Shown here in pieces: positions 25,046 through 33,854 of a stretch of DNA of 45,489 nt. This DNA comes from Verrucomicrobiota bacterium (GTDB lineage Bacteria > Verrucomicrobiota > Verrucomicrobiia > Verrucomicrobiales > Akkermansiaceae). The translations under genes and the position numbers were made by a program. The DNA is taken from assembly GCA_004293285.1 (NCBI GenBank), contig RDYF01000037.1, forward strand, positions 1 to 45,489, given 5' to 3'. The notes under the pieces are model-generated. The model saw nothing but the letters and a program-made list of their open reading frames with translations, did not search any database and had not been told where the DNA came from. Position 1 is the first letter of the stretch, and each line of letters starts with the position of its first letter.

Positions 25046-27475
25046 TTACGGCTTGGTGTTTTTTTGTTGGCGCAGTTGCTCGAGTCGGCTCAAGGGTTTG
25101 GTTGGCGGTGGCGCGGGGGCCGCCGCTGGTGCAGGAGTGCTGGGCGCGGCGGCGACGGGTGGGGCATTGGTCGGCGCGGGACGCGGGGCGTCGATGCGCA
25201 GCGTGCCACCCTGGGCGACGCGATGACGGATTTGCTGGCCTTGGTGAGGGATGAGCACTTCGCAGAAAAGACTTTGGTGCTTGCCGATCGCGGCATCGGC
25301 GGCGACCTCGATAGGAAACAGCAGCTCCTTGGCATCGGCGCCGAAAGTCACGGCTTTACCCGTGGTGCCGTGGGGAAGTCCTAACAACTGCGCGGTGGCT
25401 TGACCCTCGAAGGGCGTGGTGACTTCGATTTTTCCTAACATCACCAGTGATTGCTTTTGCTCCGTCGCGGCGAGTTCCAAATTCATGGTGAGGTAGGGTT
25501 CGGCAATGACCAGCTGGGCGATTTGCGTCGACACGAGAACGGGGCCTTGGGCTGTGGGGGCTTCCGCCAAAACGACAATGGGCCAAGTGCCGACAGCGGC
25601 ATCGTTGCTGGCATTGATTTCATAAACCACTTCCTGGGCATTCGCGGGCAGAGTGACCGTGGCGGGCGCGCCAATGCCGGGAGGAGACCAGAGAAAGCGC
25701 AGGTTCACGGCATCGTTGTAGCCTTCGCGACGTTGTGCTTTGATTTTCAGGGGCAAAATGCCGTTTTTGACGATGGGTGTGGCGGGGTTTTCCAGTTCGA
25801 TGCGCAAGGGAGCTTCTTCGATCACTGCCATGCTAATGCGGTCCACGCTCGTGCCGTGGTAGGAGCCTTGGTTGTTGATGTCGACATGTTCAATGCGCTC
25901 CAACAGAGCGCCTCGGAGGTCGGGCGGTGCTCCGTCGCCGACGGCTCTGAGGCCAATCGGATAGAGTCCGCCGGCGATGGGGGCATCGGCAGCGGTTTCG
26001 AGCATGATGGGAAAAGAACTGGCTCCCTTGGGGATGACGGGGGCGTGCAAGGTCATGCCAGTGGGGAGAGCATCGGCCACGACTTGGAGTTCGCTGGCGA
26101 CATTTTCCCGTGTGACATTCACCACGGCAGCATAGCGATTGCCGCGCGGCACGGTGAGCATTTTCCATTTTTGCGTTTGCACGCGCTCGACGGTGGGAAG
26201 CGCAGCGCTAATGCTGGGAGTCTTGCGCTGGATTTCGATGCGGTAGGTGAAATCGTGACGGCCGCGTCGGAGTTTGTCTTGCAAGCGCAGGTAGTAATCG
26301 CCATCGGCCGGGCAGGTCCAAGCGATCTGGCTATCGAGCGAACCTTGATCGTCGTTGGTAGCGAGATTTTTTCCTTGGTGGTCGCGCAGCATCAGCACGG
26401 AATCGAGCGAGGATCTGAGGGACAGCGCCTGAACTTTGATCACCAAAGCTTCGTCCTTAGTGGCGCGGAAGTGGAACCAATCGACATCATTTTTCTCGCC
26501 GATGATGCCATGCGCGGCGCAGGGAATGGGAGGCAAGGGCGTGGCGCTTTTGGCGTTGGCATTGGGTTCGATTTCCTTGCTCGATTCCAGTGGGCTGAGC
26601 GCGATCCAGTTCGGTGAGGGCGCGGAGAAGCCTTGGTCTTGGACCAACAGCGGAAAAGGATTCGGTCCCTGAGCGGGGAGAGTGATGGTTTGCGTGATCG
26701 GGCCTGCGGCATCGCCGAGGAAGGTGAATTCCACCGTCTCACCGGGCTTCGCACCAAGCGGGTGAACGGCGGCGGGTCGCGGTGCCTGGCTGATGTGCAG
26801 GCGGTAATGGCAGTTGTCATTGCCTTCGTAACCCGCCTCGCGCACGACAATCCGATAGTCGCCATCGGCGGGGGCGATGATGGACGCATAGCAGTCGGTA
26901 CGCAGCAGAGGGGAATCATCGCAAGCGCTCAACTCAAAGCGCTGGGGGTCGAGAATCGCGACATAGGCATCGAACATTTCCTTACCCAGACGAATGGCTT
27001 CGACCTCGGCGCTGAGTCGTTGTCCTTGTTTCAAGTGGCAGATGAAATAGTCTTCGTCCTCGGCTTTGACCACGCCGTGGATGGTGCGGTTGATCTCGAT
27101 GGCTTGGGCTTGATCGAACTGCGAATTGGGCTCGACTTCATCGAGGCAAGGAAACTGTCCTATCATCAGCAAACGCATTTCCGTAATGCCCGAGCTGGTG
27201 CGCAGGCGCAGCGGATGTTCGCCCAGCGGGGCATCGGGCGCGATGGTGGCTATGGCGCTTAAATGCTTGGCATCGATCAATTTCCAGTCGCGAAAGCTGA
27301 CGCCGGGCTGGTAGCACAGCGCTTCTTGGATTCCTTCGAGTCGATCGCCGTGAAAGTGCAGTTCCACTTCCGTGCCGCGTTGTGCGCCGCGTGGCTCAAT
27401 TTGATTCAGCACGGGCGAAAAAGCCAACAAGGGCCATGTCGGCAAAATCAGCAACAAAACGATCAGTCGCCGCAT
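25046..27475 (-). CDS. Exported protein with two PPC (pre-peptidase C-terminal) domains
   Basis: I start at the ATG at 27475 (MRRLIVLLLILPTWPLLAF), a clean signal peptide, giving 809 aa; the open frame to 27691 is antisense noise over the DUF1501 gene. After an IPT/TIG-like start (LNQIEPRGAQRGTEVELHF) come two PPC domains. One begins DEVEPNSQFDQAQAIEINRT and ends near GDYRIVVREAGYEG. The second begins KEIEPNANAKSATPLPPIPC and includes DVDWFHFRATKDEALVIKVQ and GDYYLRLQDKLRRGRHDF. Several Ig-like beta segments follow, and the C-terminus is a Pro/Ala linker ending PLSRLEQLRQQK. It has no protease domain. PVC bacteria often pair such proteins with DUF1501, as here, 16 bp apart. Confidence 0.82.
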   Translation of the reverse strand: MRRLIVLLLILPTWPLLAFSPVLNQIEPRGAQRGTEVELHFHGDRLEGIQEALCYQPGVSFRDWKLIDAKHLSAIATIAPDAPLGEHPLRLRTSSGITEMRLLMIGQFPCLDEVEPNSQFDQAQAIEINRTIHGVVKAEDEDYFICHLKQGQRLSAEVEAIRLGKEMFDAYVAILDPQRFELSACDDSPLLRTDCYASIIAPADGDYRIVVREAGYEGNDNCHYRLHISQAPRPAAVHPLGAKPGETVEFTFLGDAAGPITQTITLPAQGPNPFPLLVQDQGFSAPSPNWIALSPLESSKEIEPNANAKSATPLPPIPCAAHGIIGEKNDVDWFHFRATKDEALVIKVQALSLRSSLDSVLMLRDHQGKNLATNDDQGSLDSQIAWTCPADGDYYLRLQDKLRRGRHDFTYRIEIQRKTPSISAALPTVERVQTQKWKMLTVPRGNRYAAVVNVTRENVASELQVVADALPTGMTLHAPVIPKGASSFPIMLETAADAPIAGGLYPIGLRAVGDGAPPDLRGALLERIEHVDINNQGSYHGTSVDRISMAVIEEAPLRIELENPATPIVKNGILPLKIKAQRREGYNDAVNLRFLWSPPGIGAPATVTLPANAQEVVYEINASNDAAVGTWPIVVLAEAPTAQGPVLVSTQIAQLVIAEPYLTMNLELAATEQKQSLVMLGKIEVTTPFEGQATAQLLGLPHGTTGKAVTFGADAKELLFPIEVAADAAIGKHQSLFCEVLIPHQGQQIRHRVAQGGTLRIDAPRPAPTNAPPVAAAPSTPAPAAAPAPPPTKPLSRLEQLRQQKNTKP

Positions 27476-27491
27476 GGCAGTGGAGAGAGGG

Positions 27492-28823
27492 TTAGGCTTT
27501 GGTGGCGAGGATTTCGTCGATGACTCGACCATTTTCGCAAATTTCGATCGGACGATTGCCCGGAGCCATGAGCTCCTTGTCGGCATTGATGCCGAGCTGG
27601 TGGTAGATCGTTGTGGCAAGGTCGGCCACGCTGACGGGGTCGTTTTCCGGTTCGCCGCCGAGGGCATCGGAGCTGCCATAGACAAAGCCACGTTTCACGC
27701 CGCCGCCCGCGAGCATGGTCGAAAACACCCGCGGCCAGTGATCGCGACCGCCGGTGGGATTGATTTTCGGAGTGCGACCGAATTCGGAGGTCACCATCAC
27801 GAGCGTGCTATCGAGCAAACCGCGTTCGTCGAGATCATTGAGAAGGGCGGCGATGGCGATGTCGGTCGCGGGCAAATTGCCTTCGATGCCGGCTTTGATG
27901 TTATCGTGGTGATCCCAGCCACCCGCGGTGAGTGAAACAAAGCGCACACCGGCTTCGACCAGTCGACGCGCGAGAATCATGCGCTGACCTGCTTGCGTTC
28001 GACCGTAGCGATCGCGCAAAGCCGCGGGCTCGGCATCGAGATGGAAGGCTTCGCGGGCTTTTTGCGAGGAAATGAGCTTGTAAGCATGCTGGTAAAAAGC
28101 GTCCATCGAGTCGAGCTCATCGGATTTTTCCAACTGGCGAAAATGGTCATCCACGGTGTAGAGCAGTTGCTGACGACGATGAAAGCGTTCATCGCTCACG
28201 CCATCGGGCAAGCTGAGATCGCGCACCTTAAAGCCGCCCTGCGCGGGGTCGGCACCGAGAGCGAAAGGTCCGTAGGCCGAACTGAGATAGCCCGAATTGG
28301 CGTATTCGTTCGGGATTTGCGGAATGCAGACGTAGGGCGGGAGTTGGTGGCGCACGCCGAGCTCGTGCGACACCACCGAGCCAATCGACGGGTATTCCAC
28401 GGCCGGTGAAGGTCGGTAGCCCGTGAACATGTTGTGCGTGCCGCGTTCGTGAGCGGCTTCGCCATGGGTCATCGAACGAATGATCGTCATTTTATCCGCG
28501 ATTTGCGAGGTATGCTTCATCAGTTCGCCAAACTGAACCCCGGCGATTTTGGTATCGATCGCACCAAAAGGCCCGCGATACTCCGAAGGAGCGAGGGGTT
28601 TGGGGTCGAACGATTCCTGATGCGCCAGTCCGCCGGGCAGGAAAATGTGAATCACACTCTTCGCCACGCCTTCTTTGGTTTCGTAAAACTTCTGCGCCCC
28701 CTGTGCTTGCTTCTGCAAAAAGCCGGGTAGCGAGAGTCCGAGCCCACCGAGCAGGCCGACATAAAAAAATTCGCGACGGGATGAGTAGCGTTCGAGAGGA
28801 TTGCCTGGACACTTGGGTTTCAT
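27492..28823 (-). CDS. Tat-exported DUF1501 (sulfatase-like fold) protein
   Basis: This 443-aa protein has a twin-arginine signal (SSRREFFYVGLLGGLGLSLP) and the DUF1501 core. Family motifs include VIHIFLPGGLAHQESFDPKP, MTIIRSMTHGEAAHERGTHN, YPSIGSVVSHELG, RLVEAGVRFVSLTAGGWDHH and VMVTSEFGRTPKINPTGGRD. The H-rich metal-site segments and the DHWP signature after GGR support an alkaline-phosphatase-like fold. DUF1501 proteins are abundant in Planctomycetes and Verrucomicrobia, usually beside DUF1549/DUF1553 cytochrome-type genes; none is in this window. It heads a cluster with the PPC and propeller genes. Confidence 0.9.
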   Translation of the reverse strand: MKPKCPGNPLERYSSRREFFYVGLLGGLGLSLPGFLQKQAQGAQKFYETKEGVAKSVIHIFLPGGLAHQESFDPKPLAPSEYRGPFGAIDTKIAGVQFGELMKHTSQIADKMTIIRSMTHGEAAHERGTHNMFTGYRPSPAVEYPSIGSVVSHELGVRHQLPPYVCIPQIPNEYANSGYLSSAYGPFALGADPAQGGFKVRDLSLPDGVSDERFHRRQQLLYTVDDHFRQLEKSDELDSMDAFYQHAYKLISSQKAREAFHLDAEPAALRDRYGRTQAGQRMILARRLVEAGVRFVSLTAGGWDHHDNIKAGIEGNLPATDIAIAALLNDLDERGLLDSTLVMVTSEFGRTPKINPTGGRDHWPRVFSTMLAGGGVKRGFVYGSSDALGGEPENDPVSVADLATTIYHQLGINADKELMAPGNRPIEICENGRVIDEILATKA

Positions 28824-28984
28824 GAGGTCGATGGGATAAAGGAAAAAACCTGAAACAAAAATCAGGGTGAACTATGATACAACGCGAGTTCACCGCGAAG
28901 TATTTCAAAAAAACATTTTCGCCCGATCACGATGATGATGATTGGTGTGGCGCACCACCGTGGAACAGCGATGTTTCCCCGATT

Positions 28985-30037
28985 TCAATGACCTGTTGAA
29001 GTAGTGCCGAGGTAATTGCTGATGCCGACGATGATGGTACTGAAAAAAACCACGACGATCCCCGTGATGACGAGTTGCCTGGTGCGCGCTCGTGTTCCCT
29101 CCCACTCGCCTAGGCGGATTCCCCAGAGATTGCTGAAGATGATGATGAAGGCCATGTGAAGCGTCCAGCTGCTGAAATCATATCTGCCCATTTTCGTGCT
29201 CCCCATGCCATAAAACATGAACTGAAGATACCACGTTACTCCGGCGATGGCCGCGAGCAGATAATTGCGTTTGGCATTCCCTTCCGTTTTGCCAAGGTAG
29301 TCCCCTGCGCTGCGGTTCTTGACGTTGAGAAAAATGCACCAGAGCGCATTGGTGGTAAAGCCCCCTGCCAAAATTACCACAAGCACCGGCGTGTTTTTCC
29401 ATAGGTCGGCAACACCGTGTTGCGTCGAAAGCTCGGCGATCGAAGCCCCAGCACGAAAGGCGAATGACATGCAGGCGCTCATCAAACCGGCAAATAGTGC
29501 GACCAGCACACCTTTGAGGAAATGGAACTCATGCTGATTTTCCTGCTGATTGGGAGTCGCAAGGTCGCGCTCTTTAGCCATGCCTGCCACCCCACAGAAA
29601 CCAATGCCGATCAGGCAAACGGCCAAGCCGAAGAGCATCACCAGTCCCGACGCGCTTTTGAGCAGTGCGAGAAACTCTCCGTCGTAAATCGGCGGCACAA
29701 TCGTGCCAAAAAACGCACAAAATCCCAGCGCAACTGATCCGCCAAGCGATACGCCGAGATAGCGACACGATAAACCAAAAGTTAAGCCGCCAATGCCCCA
29801 TAACAATCCAAAAAAATACGTCCAAGCCATCGCCGACCATGGAATCGCTGCTAGCAGCTCTGCCAGGTTCGGAACGACCATGGACGCCACAACCAAGGGA
29901 GCAATCAACCAAGAGAAAATGCCATTCACGAGCCAACCGCTCTCCCAAGCCCAACCCTTGATCTTACGAAGAGGGACGTAAAAAGTACCCGCGGCAAATC
30001 CGCCGATGGTGTGTAGCAAAACTCCTAGTGCGACCAT
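28985..30037 (-). CDS. rhaT: RhaT-type L-rhamnose/proton symporter
   Basis: This 350-aa inner-membrane protein has about ten hydrophobic helices and no signal peptide. It matches the RhaT family through the N-terminal GGFAAGTFYVPLRKIKGWAW, then SWLIAPLVVASMVVP, FFGLLWGIGGLTFGLSCRYL, LGVSLGGSVALGFCAFFGT and the C-terminal SSWTLHMAFIIIFSNLWGI. RhaT imports L-rhamnose with a proton. No rhamnose catabolic genes are in the window, so the sugar could differ. The start at 30037 (MVALGVLLHTIGG) has no Shine-Dalgarno sequence. The ~245 bp upstream, to the divergent baeRF gene, holds no obvious structure. Confidence 0.88.
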   Translation of the reverse strand: MVALGVLLHTIGGFAAGTFYVPLRKIKGWAWESGWLVNGIFSWLIAPLVVASMVVPNLAELLAAIPWSAMAWTYFFGLLWGIGGLTFGLSCRYLGVSLGGSVALGFCAFFGTIVPPIYDGEFLALLKSASGLVMLFGLAVCLIGIGFCGVAGMAKERDLATPNQQENQHEFHFLKGVLVALFAGLMSACMSFAFRAGASIAELSTQHGVADLWKNTPVLVVILAGGFTTNALWCIFLNVKNRSAGDYLGKTEGNAKRNYLLAAIAGVTWYLQFMFYGMGSTKMGRYDFSSWTLHMAFIIIFSNLWGIRLGEWEGTRARTRQLVITGIVVVFFSTIIVGISNYLGTTSTGH

Positions 30038-30282
30038 AGCTCAAAAAAGATTCATTGTGATCATCCCGATTCATTTCAAGAAGCGCTGACAATGACGAAA
30101 CGTCTTGTACTGCAATCAGGCGCGCAGCGTAAATGTTTTTCTGCAAGATCGCGTGAGACATTTCGTTGAAGAGGCAGGTAGAGGAATGGGGGTAATCGAT
30201 GAGGGGCATCGTTCGTTGTGTGGAAAATGAAGCGAAAATTCCATCGGGCACGGTGGCTTTTCTGGGTATGTTGTCGTTTCGT

Positions 30283-31356
30283 ATGCCAACCAAATCTTCT
30301 CATCAAACGTCGGTCCAATTGATGCAGCAATTGCGCCGGAACATTTCTTCCCTGGCGGCGCAACCGGCGACGGATCAACCGGTGCTGAGCGCGTATGTTG
30401 ATCTGCGCAAACCGATGGAAGAGATTCTCGCCGAGTGGCAAGCGTGGACGATTCGTGCGCGTCAGTCGTGGTCGGCTGCGCAGCGCGTGTTGTTTGACGA
30501 AGCAAAAGAACAAGTGGTCATGGCGATGCGTCAAGAGTGGCCTGCGGGCACTCAGAGTGTGGCGATTTTTGCGCGAGCGGGCGATCATCCGCTGCTCTTG
30601 ACATTGCCCTTTGAGGCATCGTGGGAGATGCGCTTCGAGGCCTCGAACCGACCGGTGATTTTTCCCTTGGTGCAAATGCGCGATCGATTTCATCGCTTTC
30701 TGCTGGTGATCGCCACGGCCGAAAAATCATGGATTCGCGAGGTCGCTCTCGGCTCGGTGGTGCAGGAAACGGTCATTGCGCGGAGCGAACCAGCGGATCG
30801 CGATGGCCGGACGATGACGCGCGAGCACATGCATCACTGGCAAGCGGAAGAGTCGCGGCGGATGGTGCGCGAGCTGGTGCAGGTCATCGGCGCGATGATG
30901 ACGCAGCGCGGATTGAATCACATCGTGCTGGCGGGGCATCCGCGGCAGATCGTGCCGATCAAAGAGCATTTGCCTGCCAACTTGCTGCCGCGGGTGGTGG
31001 CGGAGAGATTTCATGCGCCCAACGGACACGACGATTCGGCGCTGATGGAGGAATCGCTCGCGGCATTTGTCGAAGCGGAGCAAAAAGAAAGTCGCGCCAC
31101 GGTCGAGCGACTGCACGAGCAGATTCGTCGGCAGGGCTTGGCCTTGGTCGGCATGCACTCGTGTCGGGATGCCATGCTTGCGGGAGCCGTGAGTCAACTC
31201 GTGATTGCGGAAGAGCTGCCGCACCAAGATCGGGAAGAGCTGACGAGAATGGCGGTGATGCATGATTTGCCGATCGAAGTTTGTGAAAACGACGAACTGC
31301 TCCTCAGTCATGGTGGAGTGGGTTGCCTGCTGCGCTACCGCCAAGAGTATGATTGA
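30283..31356 (+). CDS. Bacterial eRF1-like (baeRF family) protein
   Basis: This 357-aa cytoplasmic protein resembles the bacterial archaeo-eukaryotic release factor (baeRF) families. It has an N-terminal VLSAYVDLR strand, a middle domain with HIVLAGHPRQIVPIKEHLPA, and an L7Ae-like C-terminal domain (MLAGAVSQLVIAEELP, then VCENDELLLSHGGVGCLLRY). The GGQ peptidyl-hydrolysis motif is not seen. baeRFs have been proposed to act on stalled or inactive ribosomes. I start at the ATG at 30283 (MPTKSSHQTSVQLM); the frame is open from 30199, but those residues look non-coding. Confidence 0.72.
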   Translation: MPTKSSHQTSVQLMQQLRRNISSLAAQPATDQPVLSAYVDLRKPMEEILAEWQAWTIRARQSWSAAQRVLFDEAKEQVVMAMRQEWPAGTQSVAIFARAGDHPLLLTLPFEASWEMRFEASNRPVIFPLVQMRDRFHRFLLVIATAEKSWIREVALGSVVQETVIARSEPADRDGRTMTREHMHHWQAEESRRMVRELVQVIGAMMTQRGLNHIVLAGHPRQIVPIKEHLPANLLPRVVAERFHAPNGHDDSALMEESLAAFVEAEQKESRATVERLHEQIRRQGLALVGMHSCRDAMLAGAVSQLVIAEELPHQDREELTRMAVMHDLPIEVCENDELLLSHGGVGCLLRYRQEYD

Positions 31357-31398
31357 ATCGTCCTCGCCTTTTGCAGATCTCGTGCTAGGGTCGATTTC

Positions 31399-32313
31399 AT
31401 GAAAAGGCAAATGGCATGGGTTGTGGCGGTCGTGGGCTGGGTGAGTTGGCTGGGGGCGCAGGAGATGCCGCCGGAATTGAAGTCGATGCTCGATGTCTTG
31501 AAAAACGATCACGATGGTCAGATGTCGCGCATGGCTGAGATGATGTTGGGCAAAAAGGGCGGCAACCAATTGTTCTATTTTCCTCTCAAAGAAGCACCGG
31601 AGACGCCGAAGACCTACGGCATGAGCTACGAAGAATGTCGCATACCCACCAGCGATGGCGAGACCTTGCACGGTTGGTTTTTGCCGGTCAAATCGGGACA
31701 GTCGGTGAAAGGCACGGTGGTCTTTTCGCACGGCAATGCCGGGGCCTTGGGGCATCATTTGGGCCTTGCCCGCTGGTGGCCGGAGCAGGGTTATCAAGTG
31801 TTGATGTACGATTACCGGGGATTTGGCAAATCCACCGGTGCCCCGTCGCGCGAGGGCTTGATTCGCGATGTCGAAGCGGCCTTTCGTCATGCGCTGGGTC
31901 GGCCGGATGTCGCTAAGACCAAAATTTTTTCCTATGCGCACAGTCTGGGCGGCGCCAAGTCCATCGTCGCTCTCGCGCGGATGAAAGTGCCGGGGCTGCG
32001 GGGCGTGATTACCGATGGCACCTTTGCTTCGTATGTGGGCATGGCGGACTACATGGCGGGGGATTTTGGCAAAAAGCTCGTGACCGACGAACTTGCCCCG
32101 AAAGACTCCGTGGCGAAGCTGAAGGTGCCGTTGTTGATCGTGCACGGCAGTGATGATGAAATCGTGCCCATTTCCCAGGGCGAGCAATTGTTTGCTGCGG
32201 CGGGTCGAGACAAGACCTTCTTCCGCGTGGCCGGTGGCAAGCACAGCGATGCTCTGGCGCGTCGCGATGGCGAATACCGTCGCAAAGTCGTGCAGTGGAT
32301 GGAGCGCCAGTAA
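31399..32313 (+). CDS. Exported alpha/beta hydrolase (BEM46/prolyl-oligopeptidase-like esterase)
   Basis: This 304-aa protein has a short signal peptide (MKRQMAWVVAVVGWVSWLGA) and a complete alpha/beta-hydrolase core. The oxyanion segment is VVFSHGNAGALGHH. YDYRGFGKSTG precedes the nucleophile elbow SYAHSLGGAKS (Ala replaces the more common Gly before His). The acid is in VHGSDDEIVP and the catalytic histidine in GGKHSDAL. Lengths and motifs fit secreted esterases of the BEM46 group with unknown substrate. It starts 43 bp after the baeRF gene and may share its transcript. Confidence 0.87.
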   Translation: MKRQMAWVVAVVGWVSWLGAQEMPPELKSMLDVLKNDHDGQMSRMAEMMLGKKGGNQLFYFPLKEAPETPKTYGMSYEECRIPTSDGETLHGWFLPVKSGQSVKGTVVFSHGNAGALGHHLGLARWWPEQGYQVLMYDYRGFGKSTGAPSREGLIRDVEAAFRHALGRPDVAKTKIFSYAHSLGGAKSIVALARMKVPGLRGVITDGTFASYVGMADYMAGDFGKKLVTDELAPKDSVAKLKVPLLIVHGSDDEIVPISQGEQLFAAAGRDKTFFRVAGGKHSDALARRDGEYRRKVVQWMERQ

Positions 32314-32380
32314 GCGTGGGGTTTGGAGTCGATCGAAAATCGGTCTTTTCTCCCATGGGATTTTCGTCTTGGATGGGCAT

Positions 32381-33508
32381 GTGCCATTTCAGCTACTGAA
32401 GACCGATACCGAAACCAAAGCCCGATTGGGGCGCTTGGAGCTCCCGCATGGGGTGGTGGAAACGCCGATTTTCATGCCGGTGGGCACTCAGGGGTCGGTC
32501 AAAACCTTGCATCCCGATGACCTCGACGCGTTGGGGGCGCAGATCATTTTGGGCAACACCTACCACCTGTGGCTTCGTCCGGGGCACGAATTGCTGCGCG
32601 ACATGGGCGGGCTGCATTCCTTTGCCAGCTGGGACAAGCCGATTTTGACCGATTCCGGGGGCTTTCAGGTGTGGTCCTTGGCGAAATTGCGCAAGATCAC
32701 CGAAGAAGGTGTGCGTTTTCAAAATCATCTCGATGGCTCGAAAATGATGCTTACGCCCGAGCTGAGCATGGAAATTCAAGCGGCGATTGGGTCGGACATC
32801 GCGATGCTGTTCGACGAGTGTCCGCCCTATCCATGTGATCAAAAGTATGCCGCGGAGTCCTTGGCGCTGACCACGCGATGGGCGCAGCGTTGCAAAGATT
32901 GGGTGATGAAACACGAGCCGCGGTCCGGAGTGGGCCGACAGCACCATTTCGGCATCGTGCAGGGATCGATTTACGCCGATCTGCGCGCGCAATCCGCGAC
33001 CGAGTTGGCAGCCATGGATTTCGATGGTTACGCGGTTGGTGGCGTCAGCGTTGGCGAGCCGGAGGAAGAAATGTTTCGCGCCATCGACAACGCCGTGCCC
33101 TATTTGCCCGAGCATAAGCCTCGCTACGCCATGGGGCTCGGCACACCGCCGCAGATTTTGGAAATGATTGGGCGCGGGGTTGACATGTTCGACTGCGTCA
33201 TGCCGACCCGCGTGGCGCGTCACGGCACCGCTTTCACCCTCGATGGGCCGATCCAGATCAAAAACCTCGCCTTTGCGCGCGATCCTCGTCCCCTGTGCGA
33301 AACTTCCCATCCGCACGTGGCGCGCTTCTCGCGGGCCTACATCCGTCACTTGTTCCGTGCCGGAGAAATTCTCTCTTTACGATTGCTTTCTTTCCACAAT
33401 CTGCATTTCTATTTGCGCCTCGTAAGTGATGCGCGTCAAGCCATCGCCGATGGCACCTTCTTGTCTTTCAAAAATTCCTTCATCCAACGCTACCTCAAAC
33501 AATCATGA
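32381..33508 (+). CDS. tgt: Queuine tRNA-ribosyltransferase Tgt (zinc site atypical)
   Basis: Tgt exchanges guanine 34 for preQ1 in GUN-anticodon tRNAs. The 375-aa frame probably starts at a GTG at 32381; the codons before it are not conserved. Both catalytic aspartates are present, in TDSGGFQVWSL and DMFDCVMPTRVARHG. The substrate-pocket segments FDECPPYP, GIVQGS and YAVGGVSVGE are also typical. The C-terminal zinc motif, normally C-x-C-x2-C before SRAY, reads CETSHPHVARFSRAY, so at most one cysteine remains, out of register; the later histidine (SFHNLHFY) is kept. Activity is likely but metal binding is doubtful. It overlaps yajC by 4 bp. Confidence 0.95.
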   Translation: MPFQLLKTDTETKARLGRLELPHGVVETPIFMPVGTQGSVKTLHPDDLDALGAQIILGNTYHLWLRPGHELLRDMGGLHSFASWDKPILTDSGGFQVWSLAKLRKITEEGVRFQNHLDGSKMMLTPELSMEIQAAIGSDIAMLFDECPPYPCDQKYAAESLALTTRWAQRCKDWVMKHEPRSGVGRQHHFGIVQGSIYADLRAQSATELAAMDFDGYAVGGVSVGEPEEEMFRAIDNAVPYLPEHKPRYAMGLGTPPQILEMIGRGVDMFDCVMPTRVARHGTAFTLDGPIQIKNLAFARDPRPLCETSHPHVARFSRAYIRHLFRAGEILSLRLLSFHNLHFYLRLVSDARQAIADGTFLSFKNSFIQRYLKQS

Positions 33509-33816
33509 ATTCATCCGTATTCTCGACACTCGCCCAGCAAGCTGGAGGCGCCAGCGGCGCGCAACCTTTGATCATGATGGGTCTCATGGTGGTCATGTTC
33601 TACTTCCTGTTGATCCGTCCGCAACAACGTCAGCGCAAGGAATTGCAAAAACGCATCGACTCCTTGCAGACTGGCGACAAGGTCGTGACCACAGCGGGCA
33701 TTCACGGTTTGGTGCACAACATCAAAGAAAAAACCGTCGTTTTGAAAATCGCCGATAGCACGATGGTCGAGTTTGACAAATCTGCGGTGGCCGTGGTCAC
33801 CAAAAAAGACGCCTAA
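33505..33816 (+). CDS. yajC: Preprotein translocase accessory subunit YajC
   Basis: YajC is a single-span inner-membrane protein that associates with SecDF and SecYEG. The 103-aa sequence has the membrane helix PLIMMGLMVVMFYFLLIRPQ ending in the RPQQRQRKE signature. The cytoplasmic domain LQTGDKVVTTAGIHGLVHNI has the family's G-D-x-V-x-T-x-x-G-I-x-G pattern. Its ATG overlaps the tgt stop as ATGA. The order tgt-yajC-secDF is a common bacterial arrangement and supports all three calls. Confidence 0.97.
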   Translation: MNSSVFSTLAQQAGGASGAQPLIMMGLMVVMFYFLLIRPQQRQRKELQKRIDSLQTGDKVVTTAGIHGLVHNIKEKTVVLKIADSTMVEFDKSAVAVVTKKDA

Positions 33817-33854
33817 GTGCCGTCCCTCTTTGTTTCTCAACAACTGCCTTTACC

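Noticed and set aside
25451..26617. 388-codon plus-strand frame inside the PPC gene
   Set aside because: It is a Gly/Asp-rich antisense shadow of the two-PPC-domain protein.
30727..32244. 505-codon minus-strand frame over the baeRF and hydrolase genes
   Set aside because: The plus-strand genes have clear motifs; this frame is His/Arg-rich antisense translation.
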